64,000 nucleotides of DNA, taken from the NCBI GenBank assembly GCA_913057165.1, contig CAJXNS010000005.1:1-64000 (forward strand), given 5' to 3'. The translations under genes and the position numbers were made by a program. Under the pieces are notes generated by a model. That model was not told the DNA's origin. It did no database searches and saw only the letters and a program-made list of their open reading frames with translations. This document shows, piece after piece, positions 43,804-53,049 of this stretch. This stretch comes from an uncultured Trueperaceae bacterium. GTDB taxonomy: Bacteria > Deinococcota > Deinococci > Deinococcales > Trueperaceae. The stretch's first letter is position 1, and each line of letters starts with the position of its first letter.

Positions 43804-44400
43804 GTGCGCACTAACCTCATCGCTGTCCTCATGACGTTGGTGGTGGCGGCAGGGACCGTCATGCTGACAGACGCCGTGGCCGTCGTCACGCACCCTGCAC
43901 GCACGGCTGCTCCTTCGTGCCAGGCAGGAACGGCGTTTGTGATGGGCGCAGCCCAGTACGACGGTACGCCTTCGCCGGTCTTCAGGCGGCGTTTGGACAC
44001 CGCCCTCGGATTGTACGAGCAAGGCTGCGTGTCGCGGATTCTGGTGAGTGGGGGAGGCCAGCCAGGAGACGCAACCACCGAAGCGGACAGCGGCCTGGCG
44101 TACCTAACCGCACGCTCGGTGCCGGTCAGCCGTGTCGCGGTGGAACCAACCGCCTCGAGTACCTATCAAGCAGCACGGCGCGGTCTACCGCTCGTGTCCG
44201 CCCGTCCTGTGGTCGTCGTTACGGACGCCTACCACGGCCGCCGGGCCGCCTGGGTGTTCAAGCAATTCGGCGAAGACGTCGACCTCAAGCTCGTCCCCAG
44301 TCGCGCTTCGTCCTGGTCGCATTATGTTCGTGAAGTGGTAGCGCTCAGCGCGTACCGACTCGCCTACGGTTGGCCGTGGCTTCACCCTTCTGACCTTTAG
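43804..44400 (+). CDS. YdcF/DUF218 family envelope protein
   Basis: A 198-residue protein with one N-terminal helix (NLIAVLMTLVVAAGTVML) and an outside DUF218 domain: FVMGAAQYDGTPSPVFRRRLDTAL in parts, ILVSGGGQPGDATTEA, EPTASSTYQAA and VVTDAYHGRRAAW. This is the ElyC/SanA/YdcF fold linked to envelope polysaccharide or peptidoglycan metabolism in E. coli. It starts with GTG close after hisD and is convergent with the glycosyltransferase gene (4-bp overlap). Confidence 0.85.
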   Translation: MRTNLIAVLMTLVVAAGTVMLTDAVAVVTHPARTAAPSCQAGTAFVMGAAQYDGTPSPVFRRRLDTALGLYEQGCVSRILVSGGGQPGDATTEADSGLAYLTARSVPVSRVAVEPTASSTYQAARRGLPLVSARPVVVVTDAYHGRRAAWVFKQFGEDVDLKLVPSRASSWSHYVREVVALSAYRLAYGWPWLHPSDL

Positions 44401-45041
44401 CCACTGCGCCGTCGCAACAACAGTTGACGACCGATTTCGACGTACATCTGAAGGCGGGTTCGTGCACCCCCAGCAAACGACGCCTTTTCTTCCTTCATGA
44501 CCTGGCCGACCCCACGCAGCCGGACCTGCGTCTGTTGGATGCCCAAATGCTTGAGTCCGCGTTCGATTAGCACCTCAACGCCGTAACCGCTTTCGGTGAA
44601 CGGACCGAGCGCCCGTAGATCAACGGTGCGAAATCCGCGCTGCCCACTGAGGTTGGGCGCAAGGGTTTGGGCGACCGACGTTGCCCACCGCCCACCAATC
44701 AAGACCCCTCGTGACGCCAACGGGATGTTGACATCAAGCGGCTCGACCAACTGCTGAATATGGTGTGACGTCAAACCGGTCAGGTCGGCATCCACAAGCA
44801 CCGTCAGCGGCGATGCCACCTGCTCAAGTCCGGTCGCTAAAGCCGCCCCTTTGCCTCGGTTGACGTCATGCCGGACAACCCGTGCGCCAAAGCGTTCAGC
44901 AGCGGCAGCGGTTTCGTCACTGGAGCCATCATCCACCACCACAACCGGCCCGAGCGCAGCGCCCCGAGCTGCCTCAACAACGGCACCCACGCGAGGGGCT
45001 TCGTTGTAAGCACAAATGAGGACGGTGGCTGTGTCCGACAC
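44397..45041 (-). CDS. Family 2 glycosyltransferase (DPM/dolichol-phosphate-mannose-synthase-like)
   Basis: A 214-residue soluble GT-A transferase. The nucleotide-sugar motifs are VLICAYNEAPRV, VVDDGSSDET, VNRGKGAALATGL and the metal site VLVDADLTGL. The C-terminus GYGVEVLIERGLKHLG follows. There is no membrane helix, unlike the carotenoid-operon enzyme at 27.4 kb. It is immediately downstream of the site-2 protease gene on the same strand. The acceptor is unknown; a lipid-linked sugar is the usual role of this class. Confidence 0.83.
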   Translation of the reverse strand: MSDTATVLICAYNEAPRVGAVVEAARGAALGPVVVVDDGSSDETAAAAERFGARVVRHDVNRGKGAALATGLEQVASPLTVLVDADLTGLTSHHIQQLVEPLDVNIPLASRGVLIGGRWATSVAQTLAPNLSGQRGFRTVDLRALGPFTESGYGVEVLIERGLKHLGIQQTQVRLRGVGQVMKEEKASFAGGARTRLQMYVEIGRQLLLRRRSG

Positions 45042-45042
45042 G

Positions 45043-46128
45043 TCACACCAGCATCGCAGCGATTTCCTGGACGGTAATCAGCACGATCAGCGCTAAGACC
45101 GTCATCACCCCAATGAAGTGAACCATCGCTTCCTGCTTAGGAGCGAACGGTCGGCCGCGCATGGCGGCAATCGACGCCACCAGAATACGTCCGCCGTCCA
45201 ATCCAGGGATGGGGAGCAAGTTAAAGATCGCCAGCGAGAAATTGATCACGGCCGCTAGAAACAGCACCGGTGCGATGCCAACCTGTGTTGCCTGATTCAC
45301 CATGGAAACGATCCCCACCGGGCCGGCAACATCTTCACTCTGACGGCCCGTGATGGCGGCACCAAAACCACTCGCGAAACTTCGCACCATCTCCGGAACG
45401 GAACGCACGACAAACACCGAAGACTCCCATACCGCCTGCGCATACCCGACTGACGCGACCTCCCGCGGTTCAAGTTGAACGCCCAACAGCGGCCGTTCGT
45501 TCTCAGCAAGGTCCTCAGGAGGCCAAGCAACGACCACCGTACGCTGCTCGCCGTCCTGCACCACGCGCAGCTCAAGCTCGCCAACCGTGCCCTGGATGGC
45601 TTCCACCACCTCGTTCGGGTTTGGGTCATCCACGCCGTTGATACCCACAAGAGCCATTCCCGGTTGAAGTCCCACCTCAGCGGCCACAGAACCGGGCTCA
45701 ACACCCACAATGTTCGTCCCTTGTACGACGTTCGCGCCCGGATTGACGAACGAGCGGTAGAGCGGTTCAAGGGTGACCGCGCCAGCCATGAGGAACACGC
45801 CCAAAATCAGGTTGGCGATCACCCCGCCGATCAGCACCCACACCTTGGCAGGCCAGCCTTTGGCGGCCAAGCCGTCACGCGCAGGCTTTAGTTCTCCAGA
45901 ATCGTCAACCTCTGGTGCCAAGCCTTCCACGTCCACGTATCCGCCAAGCGGAAGGAGCGAGAAACGCCATTCGGTGCCGTACGCCTGGCGTTTGAACAGG
46001 ATCGGTCCGAAACCCACGCTAAAGCTACGAACACGCACGCCAACCTGACGTGCGTTGAAATAGTGAGCCAACTCGTGCACGAGCACCGCACTGAGCAGGA
46101 TGGCGAGAAAGACAAGGGCGGTAACCAT
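45043..46128 (-). CDS. rseP: Site-2 type membrane metalloprotease RseP
   Basis: Intramembrane zinc protease that cleaves membrane-bound regulators. The 361-residue protein has the active-site HELAH at 18-22 in the first helix, a central PDZ domain (VGLQPGMALVGINGVDDP), and the C-terminal helix pair with the NLLPIPGLDGG motif holding the third zinc ligand. The -10-like box CATACT lies 7 nt before its ATG, so it may also be leaderless. dxr lies just upstream on the same strand, an arrangement common in bacteria. Confidence 0.93.
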   Translation of the reverse strand: MVTALVFLAILLSAVLVHELAHYFNARQVGVRVRSFSVGFGPILFKRQAYGTEWRFSLLPLGGYVDVEGLAPEVDDSGELKPARDGLAAKGWPAKVWVLIGGVIANLILGVFLMAGAVTLEPLYRSFVNPGANVVQGTNIVGVEPGSVAAEVGLQPGMALVGINGVDDPNPNEVVEAIQGTVGELELRVVQDGEQRTVVVAWPPEDLAENERPLLGVQLEPREVASVGYAQAVWESSVFVVRSVPEMVRSFASGFGAAITGRQSEDVAGPVGIVSMVNQATQVGIAPVLFLAAVINFSLAIFNLLPIPGLDGGRILVASIAAMRGRPFAPKQEAMVHFIGVMTVLALIVLITVQEIAAMLV

Positions 46129-46194
46129 GCCGTCAAGTATGGCGCATATTGCCGTTCATGAACGTTGCGGCTGCGCCGTTGGCAGACCGTCAGT

Positions 46195-47325
46195 TCAAGC
46201 GAAGGACCGAACGACCTCATGCGCAAGATGGCGCGCCTCAAGATCGGCAGCCTCGATCGTTTCCCAACTGAGGTCGTGCCCCTCTGCTCGCTCCATGACC
46301 GACTCAATCAGCGTGGGGATCTGATCGAACGTCAGGCGGCCTTCCAAAAACATGGGTACCGCCACCTCGTCTGCAGCGTTCAAGGTTGTGGGAAGGGTAC
46401 GCCCCGCCTGAGCTGCTTCCCGGGCCAGCCTCAAGGCTGGAAAGCGTACGAGGTCGGGTGCCTCAAACTCCCAAGTCCCTAAGGGTTCAAACGGTGCGAC
46501 AGGTGTTTCTGGCCTTTCAAGGCCGGCAATACCCCAAGCGATGGCGATCCGCATATCGTGCGGGCCGACATGTGCCTTAAGGGAACCATCGTGGAAGCGC
46601 ACCAAGGCGTGGACGAGCGATTGGGGGTGGACGACCACCTGCACCCGTTCAACCGGTAGGTGAAAGAGGTGAACCGCCTCGATCAGCTCCAGGCCTTTGT
46701 TGAATAACGTGGCCGAATCGATCGTGACCTTCGGTCCCATGCTCCACGTTGGGTGGTTCAGTGCTTGTTCAGGGCTGACGTCACGGAGGTCGCCCGCATA
46801 AGTCCGAAACGGCCCACCGGATGCCGTTAGAAACACCGTATCGATCCGATCGGGATGCTCCCCAACCAGAAGCTGATCCACACCAGCATGCTCGGAATCC
46901 ACCGGCGAGAGTCGCCCACCGTGCCGCTCAAGCAGGTCGTGAATCAGAGGGCCGGCTGTCACCATCGCCTCTTTGGTGGCGAGGGCCACATGCTGTCCGG
47001 CCTCCAGGGCATGCCGTACGGGCTTCAGCCCAGCAATGCCCGGAATCGCCGCAACCACGGTATCGACCGGCATTTGGCTGGCATCCCGAAGGGCGTCCGG
47101 ACCTGACGCGACCTGGGTACCCGCCGGCGCCTGAGCCGCAACCGCATGCAAAACGGACGCATCACACACCACCAACTCAGGCTCAAATTCGCGCATTTGC
47201 TCAATGAGCACAGCGTCGTTGCGGCCGGCAACCAGCGCCTTGATGCGCCAACCGTGAAAGCGTGCCAGATCCAACGTTTGCGTTCCTATGGATCCTGTGG
47301 ATCCAAGCACGGTAAGGGTGGTCAT
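46195..47325 (-). CDS. dxr: 1-deoxy-D-xylulose-5-phosphate reductoisomerase
   Basis: NADPH-dependent second enzyme of the MEP pathway. The 376-residue protein shows VLGSTGSIGTQTLDLARF, KEAMVTAG, SGGPFRTY and SMGPKVTIDSATLFNKGLELIEA in parts. The ATG at 47325 is chosen because a TACGAT -10 box sits 7 nt before it; an ATG 9 nt further upstream would overlap that box, and the longer open frame is rejected. It precedes rseP and shares the isoprenoid pathway with ispG. Confidence 0.96.
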   Translation of the reverse strand: MTTLTVLGSTGSIGTQTLDLARFHGWRIKALVAGRNDAVLIEQMREFEPELVVCDASVLHAVAAQAPAGTQVASGPDALRDASQMPVDTVVAAIPGIAGLKPVRHALEAGQHVALATKEAMVTAGPLIHDLLERHGGRLSPVDSEHAGVDQLLVGEHPDRIDTVFLTASGGPFRTYAGDLRDVSPEQALNHPTWSMGPKVTIDSATLFNKGLELIEAVHLFHLPVERVQVVVHPQSLVHALVRFHDGSLKAHVGPHDMRIAIAWGIAGLERPETPVAPFEPLGTWEFEAPDLVRFPALRLAREAAQAGRTLPTTLNAADEVAVPMFLEGRLTFDQIPTLIESVMERAEGHDLSWETIEAADLEARHLAHEVVRSFA

Positions 47326-47332
47326 GGATCGC

Positions 47333-47338
47333 ATCGTA
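47333..47338 (-). promoter_or_regulatory. Leaderless-type -10 box for dxr
   Basis: Minus-strand TACGAT is 7 nt before the ATG ending at 47325. It decides between two close ATG codons. Confidence 0.6.
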
Positions 47339-47436
47339 CCGAGCCCACCCACGGGCGGACGCTTGCCGGGTCCGCGGTAAGGTTCACACAACCGCTGGGC
47401 GAGACCGCTGAGCGTCAAGAAAGGTTGACCCATCCC

Positions 47437-48111
47437 GTGAATACCTCCGACCGCAAAGCCTGCCTAAGCCTCCTCCAAGCCGACGGCTTCACTGACTTTA
47501 TGGACGGTCCAGAGGTGGCGGCATGCCTGACCACCGCCCGCGAGGCAGGCATCGCCACTGTGGAGGCCTGGGGCGGCATGGCGGGCGCGGAAAGACGGTT
47601 TCTTTTCGATCGTCAGCGGGTCAGCGCGCCACAGGTCTGCTCGACCGTTCGTTTTGAGCCTGAAGTCGATATCGCTGCCGTGCGGACGCTGCTTGCGGCG
47701 TACGGTGTGACTGAAGCACAGATCGGTGACGTCCAGCGGGTTGGTGGGACCCTTGAGGCTCAGGTGCGACTCGGTCGTGAGGAGGCCTTGGCGCCCGTGC
47801 AGGATGACCGGATTGTGGCGGTCGATCCGTGCGCGCAACCGGTTTGGAAGACCGTTCAACGCATCGCAGCTTCGATGCGTACCGATGCGCTGGGTGCGGC
47901 AGCGTTCAACGCGTCACGCAGCTGGTTCAGCAAAGGTATTGCCGGTGGCAACGTCTTCATCGATGGACGTCAAGCTGGTAAGGCGTCGCCAGTAGAGGTT
48001 GGCAGCGAAATTTTCGCGCGAGGGCTTGGGCGTGCACGGCTCGTTGAGGTAGGTGGGCAAACCAAGCGTGGCCGCACGCACGTGACCTTCGAGCTTGAGT
48101 CAAGCGGCTAG
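47437..48111 (+). CDS. S4-domain RNA-binding protein (YlmH-like)
   Basis: A 224-residue protein of the YlmH/photosystem-II-S4 family. An N-terminal regulatory fold (residues about 1-85) is followed by the central domain with VQRVGGTLEAQVRLG and the S4 RNA-binding domain near residues 150-205, containing FNASRSWFSKGIAGGNVFIDGR in parts. The start is GTG 47437. YlmH of Bacillus binds ribosomes near division genes; here der is convergent, so the role is inferred as ribosome-linked. The upstream part of the open frame is antisense to dxr. Confidence 0.85.
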   Translation: MNTSDRKACLSLLQADGFTDFMDGPEVAACLTTAREAGIATVEAWGGMAGAERRFLFDRQRVSAPQVCSTVRFEPEVDIAAVRTLLAAYGVTEAQIGDVQRVGGTLEAQVRLGREEALAPVQDDRIVAVDPCAQPVWKTVQRIAASMRTDALGAAAFNASRSWFSKGIAGGNVFIDGRQAGKASPVEVGSEIFARGLGRARLVEVGGQTKRGRTHVTFELESSG

Positions 48112-49445
48112 TTCGCGGTTCGCACGCGTTTACCGCCGCCTTGTGCGCGGTCTTTAAAAACCACCCGCACAGGCACGCGTTCGAATCCGAGGTCTTCCTT
48201 AATGCGGTTAATCAAATACTGCTCGTACGAGCGGGTCACGAACGATTCATGATTGACCGAAATGATGAACGTGGGCGGGGCCACGGCCGCCTGGGTGGCG
48301 TACAAAATCTTCAGCGGCCGACCTTTGAAGTTCGGGGGAGACTGACGCTCAAGCCAGACCTCCACCCACGCGTTCAGCAGGCCGGTGGCGATACGTTGGT
48401 TCGCTTCCTCGTAAACAGATGCACACTCGGCCAACAGTTCCACAAGCCCGTCGCCATGCAGCGCACTGATCGCCAAATGTGGCGCTGAATGGAGGTGTTC
48501 TAGCGTGGTGCGGACGTGCTGCATGGCCTCACGCTTCTGTTTGCCTTCCACCAAATCCATCTTATTAAGAGCCACCACGGTGGGTGTTCCGTGTTCAAGC
48601 GCCATGTTGGCAAGACGGTGTTCATGGTCACCCAGCTCGAACGGGTCGACCACAAGAATCACCACGTCGGCTCGGCGGATGGCGCGTTCGCTTCGCAATT
48701 TCGTATAAAACTCAAGATCCTCACTGGGTTTACGGCGAATCCCGGCCGTATCGATCAACACAAACGGCCGCCCACCCCACTCGAGTTGCACGTCAATCGC
48801 GTCGCGGGTGGTTCCCGCCTCACTGCTTACAATGACGCGCTCTTCGCCAAGCAGTCCGTTGAGGAGCGACGACTTGCCGGCATTCGGTCGACCGACAATC
48901 GCGACGGTCAGCCGATCGGTGGAGGTGTCGAACGATTCATCCTCAATGGCCAAAGGCCGAATCAGATCCACGATTTCGGGAATGCCGCGACCGTGGTTGG
49001 CGGACGTCAAGACAGGCGTACCGAAACCCAACCCGTAGGCTTCCATCACGGCCGCACTGTCGGCATGACGTTCATCATCGATCTTTGTTGCGACCGGAAC
49101 CACAGCGACATTACGCGCCCTGAGCCAGTCAGCGATGCGTTCGTCGACCGACGAGATGCCTTCCCGACCGTCAAAGCAGAAAAGCACCAGGTCGGCATGC
49201 TCAAGGGCGTGCTCCGTCCGCCTCAAGACAGCGCTTTCCCAGGCGTCTGCAGACCAAAGACCGCCCGTATCAAGGAGGGCGTAACGCCAACCCTCTTCGT
49301 GTTCGATGATGCGTTCCTTCACGTCACGGGTGACGCCTGGGACATCTTCCACAATCGCGTCACGCGACCCCAGCAGGCGGTTGAACAAGCTGGATTTACC
49401 GACATTGGGACGCCCGACGATCGCCACGTTAATCAAAGCGGTCAC
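48108..49445 (-). CDS. der: Ribosome-associated GTPase Der (EngA)
   Basis: Double-G-domain GTPase for 50S assembly, 445 residues. G domain 1 has GRPNVGKSSLFNRLL near residue 10; G domain 2 has GRPNAGKSSLLNGLL near 190, with NKMDLVE in the second domain, and a C-terminal KH-like domain with PPTFIISVN. It overlaps fmt by 17 bp and ends the def-fmt-der run. It is convergent with the S4 gene. Confidence 0.97.
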   Translation of the reverse strand: MTALINVAIVGRPNVGKSSLFNRLLGSRDAIVEDVPGVTRDVKERIIEHEEGWRYALLDTGGLWSADAWESAVLRRTEHALEHADLVLFCFDGREGISSVDERIADWLRARNVAVVPVATKIDDERHADSAAVMEAYGLGFGTPVLTSANHGRGIPEIVDLIRPLAIEDESFDTSTDRLTVAIVGRPNAGKSSLLNGLLGEERVIVSSEAGTTRDAIDVQLEWGGRPFVLIDTAGIRRKPSEDLEFYTKLRSERAIRRADVVILVVDPFELGDHEHRLANMALEHGTPTVVALNKMDLVEGKQKREAMQHVRTTLEHLHSAPHLAISALHGDGLVELLAECASVYEEANQRIATGLLNAWVEVWLERQSPPNFKGRPLKILYATQAAVAPPTFIISVNHESFVTRSYEQYLINRIKEDLGFERVPVRVVFKDRAQGGGKRVRTAN

Positions 49446-50361
49446 CCACCTTCACGCCGTTGTTTCTGGCCCATTCATGGGCTGCCACCCGCGATTTTCC
49501 GGGTGCGGTGACCTCCCGCAAGCGTACGGCACCTGTCGCGCACGCCACCAGGACGCCATCGTGGTCGATGGCCAGCACCTCACCCAGCGCGGGGTTTTGT
49601 GCCCAATGAGGTGCTTCTTCTCCGCTTAAGGTGTTGACTTTAAAAACGTGTCCGTGAATGGCGGTTTGGATGCCGGGCCAATCTTGCAAGGCGCGCCAAC
49701 GGTTGACCGTTCTCGTAGCGCTTTCGTTCCAGCGGATACGACCGTCGGCTTTGCGGATTTGAGGGGCTTTGGTGGCTCGCGTGTCGTCCTGCGGCTCACA
49801 GGCGAGCGTGCCGTTCTCGAGGGCGTCGAGTGCCGCTTCCATCGCGTCGGCCGACCGTTGCGATGCGGCCTTAAACAAGCCTTCAAGGGTCATATCGGGC
49901 GGGATGGGAAGGGAGAGGGTTAAACACACAGGCCCGGTATCCATGCCGACATCGGTGCGCATCACGCTCACGCCAGTCTCAGCGAGACCGTCCAGTAACG
50001 CGTGCTGTAAAGGTGCCGCGCCCCTGTATGCCGGTAGCAGGCTTGCATGCGCGTTCAGGATTCCGTGACGGGGCGCGTTGATGAGGGATGCCGGCAGGCG
50101 CTGACCGTATGCCACCGTAACCGTGACGTCGGTGTCTGCCAGGGCACGCTGAACCTCAGGATCATCGCCCACCTTTTGGGGCGTCCAAACGGCCATGTCA
50201 CGCTCGCGTGCCCAGCGTTCGACCGGCGTGGCCAACACCCGTTTGCCGCGTCCAGCGGGCTTGGCGGGTTGGGACACGACCGCGGTGACGGTATGCAGCT
50301 CGTGCAGACGCTCAAGCGTTGGCAGGGCATACGCCGGGGATCCCATGAAACCGACACGCAT
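49429..50361 (-). CDS. fmt: Methionyl-tRNA formyltransferase
   Basis: Formylates Met-tRNAi with 10-formyl-THF to start protein synthesis. The 310-residue protein begins MRVGFMGSPAYALPTLERL, with the family hallmark NAHASLLPAYRGAAP, catalytic-site VMRTDVGMDTGPV and the C-terminal tRNA-binding domain. The ATG at 50361 fits the normal start; the longer open frame is antisense tail. It lies 4 bp after def, so formyl addition and removal are co-expressed. Confidence 0.97.
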   Translation of the reverse strand: MRVGFMGSPAYALPTLERLHELHTVTAVVSQPAKPAGRGKRVLATPVERWARERDMAVWTPQKVGDDPEVQRALADTDVTVTVAYGQRLPASLINAPRHGILNAHASLLPAYRGAAPLQHALLDGLAETGVSVMRTDVGMDTGPVCLTLSLPIPPDMTLEGLFKAASQRSADAMEAALDALENGTLACEPQDDTRATKAPQIRKADGRIRWNESATRTVNRWRALQDWPGIQTAIHGHVFKVNTLSGEEAPHWAQNPALGEVLAIDHDGVLVACATGAVRLREVTAPGKSRVAAHEWARNNGVKVGDRFD

Positions 50362-50365
50362 GGTG

Positions 50366-50956
50366 TTACCGCACCCCAGCGTCGAATGTGGGGCCGACCG
50401 TGCGAACGATGCGCTTGGCTTCACGCTGGATGTCGGCAAGCTCGCTGCGGTGCTCTTCTAAGAATGTCTTCTTGGCGTCACCTTCAAGTCGGTCGAAGTA
50501 CAGCACGCCGTTGAGGTGGTCGATTTCGTGCTGCAGCACGTGGGCGAAGTGCCCCTCCGCCGTGAGCGTGCCAGGATCGCCCTGGAGGTCTTGGTAGTTC
50601 ACCACCACGCGGTCATCACGTGGCATGTCTTCAAACCAAATGCCAGGCACGGACAGGCAGCCGTCCACGCCGTGCTGCAAGCCAGACCGTTCGCTGATCG
50701 TGGGATTGACCAACACGTGCGTGATGGCGTTGTCGGGTTCATCATCGCTCGCCGTCTCGTGCAATTCGGTGGCCAGCAACAGCCGGAAGGGCACGCCCAC
50801 TTGCGGGGCTGCCAATCCCACACCGTTGGCTTCGACCATTGTGCGCTGCATCGCCTCCGCTAAAGCACGTAGGTGTTCGTCAAACGTGGTCACCGGCATG
50901 GCTGGCTTGCGGAGAATCGGATCGCCGTAAAGACGAATGGTAAGTGTTTGGCTCAT
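50366..50956 (-). CDS. def: Peptide deformylase
   Basis: Removes the N-formyl group from nascent proteins. The 196-residue protein has motif 1 GVGLAAPQVG at 45-54, motif 2 with Cys100 in DGCLSVPG, and motif 3 LQHEIDHLNG with HEIDH at 143-147. Motif 2 has Asp in place of the usual Glu (EGCLS), a mild change. The start is the ATG at 50956 behind GGAAGG; the TTG just before it is not needed. Confidence 0.96.
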   Translation of the reverse strand: MSQTLTIRLYGDPILRKPAMPVTTFDEHLRALAEAMQRTMVEANGVGLAAPQVGVPFRLLLATELHETASDDEPDNAITHVLVNPTISERSGLQHGVDGCLSVPGIWFEDMPRDDRVVVNYQDLQGDPGTLTAEGHFAHVLQHEIDHLNGVLYFDRLEGDAKKTFLEEHRSELADIQREAKRIVRTVGPTFDAGVR

Positions 50957-51061
50957 CAAAACCTTCCCAATGCCGCCCCGAGCAGGCGGGCACAGACCCG
51001 AAAGTCTACCGGCATCCCGATGTTGCGTAGGTGCCCAGCCAGACGGAAACGGCCGCTGGAC

Positions 51062-51820
51062 TCAAGCGCGATCGCCGTCGCGCCGCTGAAAAAACGCTTT
51101 CAGGTCCGGTAGGAGATCGGAAGGGGTCATGTCGGTCCGCAAATGCCCGTTTTGGGCGACTGAGACGTCCCCCCGTTCTTCGCTGACGACAATGACGTAG
51201 GCGTCCGATTGTTCCGCCATGCCAAGGGCTGCCCGGTGGCGGGTGCCAAGGCGTGCGTTCCAACCGCCCTGAACGTCCGACAACGGGAATATGGCCCCGG
51301 CCATGGCGAGTCGGTCGTTACGGATCACCATTGCACCGTCGTGGAGCGGCCCTTCGGACTGAAATACTGTCTCGATCAGTGACGCTTTCACGGGGGCGTT
51401 CAACTCAACCGCTTGGTCGCCCACATCGGCGATCGGTACGTTGCGCTCAAGCGCAATCAGGGCCCCTGTGCGGGTGCGGGACAACGTCCGGACCGCCTGC
51501 ATGATCTCGTCGATGGGCCGATCGGCACCGGCCCGTCTGAGGCGCCTGCGACCGACCCTTTCAAGGGCGCTTCTCAGTTCAGGTTGGAAGACGATCACGA
51601 GCGCCAAAATGCCGACCGGAGCGAGACGGTCAAACAACCAGGTCGTGGCTGACAAGCCAAGCAGGCGAGCCAAGCCGTACACCAGGCCGACCGCCAGGAT
51701 GCCGCGAAGCAGATTCCAAGCGCGCGTACCCGAGATGAGCACGAACGCCTGGTAGGCAAGCAAGACCAACACCGCCACGTCAATCGCATCGATCCAGTCG
51801 AAACGATCGAGGATGGGCAT
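51062..51820 (-). CDS. cdaA: Diadenylate cyclase CdaA (c-di-AMP synthase)
   Basis: Makes c-di-AMP, a messenger for potassium and cell-wall homeostasis. The 252-residue protein has three N-terminal helices (residues about 13-78), then the DAC domain with LHDGAMVI (DGA 161-163) and GTRHRAALG (RHR 194-196), both catalytic motifs intact. The ATG at 51820 follows an AAGGAGA SD; the longer frame is rejected. The usual partner cdaR/ybbR is not adjacent. It is divergent from prfB across a space with an operator-like dyad. Confidence 0.96.
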   Translation of the reverse strand: MPILDRFDWIDAIDVAVLVLLAYQAFVLISGTRAWNLLRGILAVGLVYGLARLLGLSATTWLFDRLAPVGILALVIVFQPELRSALERVGRRRLRRAGADRPIDEIMQAVRTLSRTRTGALIALERNVPIADVGDQAVELNAPVKASLIETVFQSEGPLHDGAMVIRNDRLAMAGAIFPLSDVQGGWNARLGTRHRAALGMAEQSDAYVIVVSEERGDVSVAQNGHLRTDMTPSDLLPDLKAFFQRRDGDRA

Positions 51821-51837
51821 GCAGCGTCTCCTTGCGC

Positions 51838-51869
51838 ATCTTAAATTTGGTTTGGATGCCCTCCAAACC
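51838..51869 (-). promoter_or_regulatory. Putative cdaA promoter overlapping an 8-bp dyad
   Basis: Minus-strand TTTGGA (51867-51862) and TAAGAT (51843-51838) are 18 nt apart. A perfect inverted repeat GGTTTGGA/TCCAAACC with a 5-nt loop (51849-51869) covers the -35 box and the spacer, so it is placed like an operator. The start site would fall close to the SD, so the promoter call is tentative. Confidence 0.45.
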
Positions 51870-51943
51870 ACACGAATGCTGTTCTGTACGTTACCATCGC
51901 CAGCATCGTTAGCTGCCGCCCTCAAGGGCGTGGGAGGACCGTT

Positions 51944-53042
51944 ATGCACGAATTTCAAGACCGACTAGCCCAACTCCGGGGGTATCTTTGACCTCGATGC
52001 GAAGCGTTCGCAACTAGGCGAACTCGAACCGGAACTCAACGACCCCAACCTGTGGGGCAATCCTGATCACGCCCGAGCGGTGACGCAGCGTGCGTCCCAG
52101 TTGCGTAATGTGGTGGGCACGTTCGACGAGGTCGCCTCCGATATTGATGCGTTCTGTGAGCTTGAGGCGATGGCCGGCCCTGAGGACGCGCCCGACCTGG
52201 CCGACGAGCGCGAACGTATCGACGCCCGCCTGAGCGAGCTCTACAAAGAAACCTTGTTCAAAGGTCAGCACGTCGACCGGCCGGCGATCGTCACGATCAA
52301 GCCGGGAGCAGGGGGGACGGAATCCTCCGATTGGGCCGGCATGCTCCTGCGGATGTACCGCCGCTACGCGGAACGTAACGGCTTTCAAGTCGAACTCTTG
52401 GACGCCGTCGGCAACCAAGAAGCTCCCAACGGGGTGGATTACGCCCAGATCATCGTTCGTGGACCGCGCGCTTTCGGTCTGCTAAGTGTTGAGAATGGCG
52501 TCCACCGGCTGGTGCGCGTCAGCCCGTTCGACGGTCAAGGACGCAGACATACGAGCTTCGCATCGGTCGAGGTCATGCCCGAAATCGACGACACCGCCGA
52601 CGTCAGCATCGACCCGTCCGACGTGCGCGTCGACGTGTACCGCTCCTCCGGACCTGGTGGACAGAGCGTCAACACCACCGATTCCGCCGTACGCCTTGTC
52701 TACAAGGGCGGCACGCCGGATGAAATTGTGGTGACGTGTCAAGACGGAAAGAGCCAAATCAAAAACCGCGAAAAAGCCATGACGGTGCTCAGGAGCCGTT
52801 TGTTTGAGCGTGAAGAACGCAAACGTCTTGAGGAGCAAATGAAGGCTCGCGGCGAACAGAAAGCCATCGAATGGGGTTCGCAAATCCGTAGCTACGTGCT
52901 CGATAAGCGTTACGTCAAGGACCACCGCACAGCGCTCATGTCGCACGATCCTGACGCCGTGCTGGACGGTGAACTCAACGATCTTATTTGGAGTGGTTTG
53001 GAATGGCGGGCTTCCGGTGGCGAGGAATCGTCCGGCGAGTGA
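51944..53042 (+). CDS. prfB: Peptide chain release factor 2 (programmed +1 frameshift)
   Basis: Recognises UGA and UAA stops. Frame 0 runs from ATG 51944 for 15 codons to an in-frame TGA at 51989-51991; the rest lies in the +1 frame (join 51944-51988, 51990-53042), giving 365 residues. The tripeptide anticodon SPF is at 193-195 and the hydrolytic GGQ at 238-240. GGGAGG precedes the ATG. RF2 thus controls its own synthesis: shortage lets the ribosome slip at CTT TGA. This is not a broken gene. Confidence 0.97.
51974..51992 (+). promoter_or_regulatory. prfB +1 frameshift site
   Basis: The codons CTC CGG GGG TAT CTT TGA C contain an SD-like GGGGG three bases before the slippery CTT and a TGA followed by C. 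From the G-run to the C this is the same arrangement as the classical E. coli prfB site. Confidence 0.95.
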
Positions 53043-53049
53043 ACCTGAC

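Noticed and set aside
51944-52079. prfB as a truncated pseudogene because of the early TGA
   Set aside because: The site matches the classical RF2 frameshift and the +1 frame codes for a complete protein with SPF and GGQ motifs.
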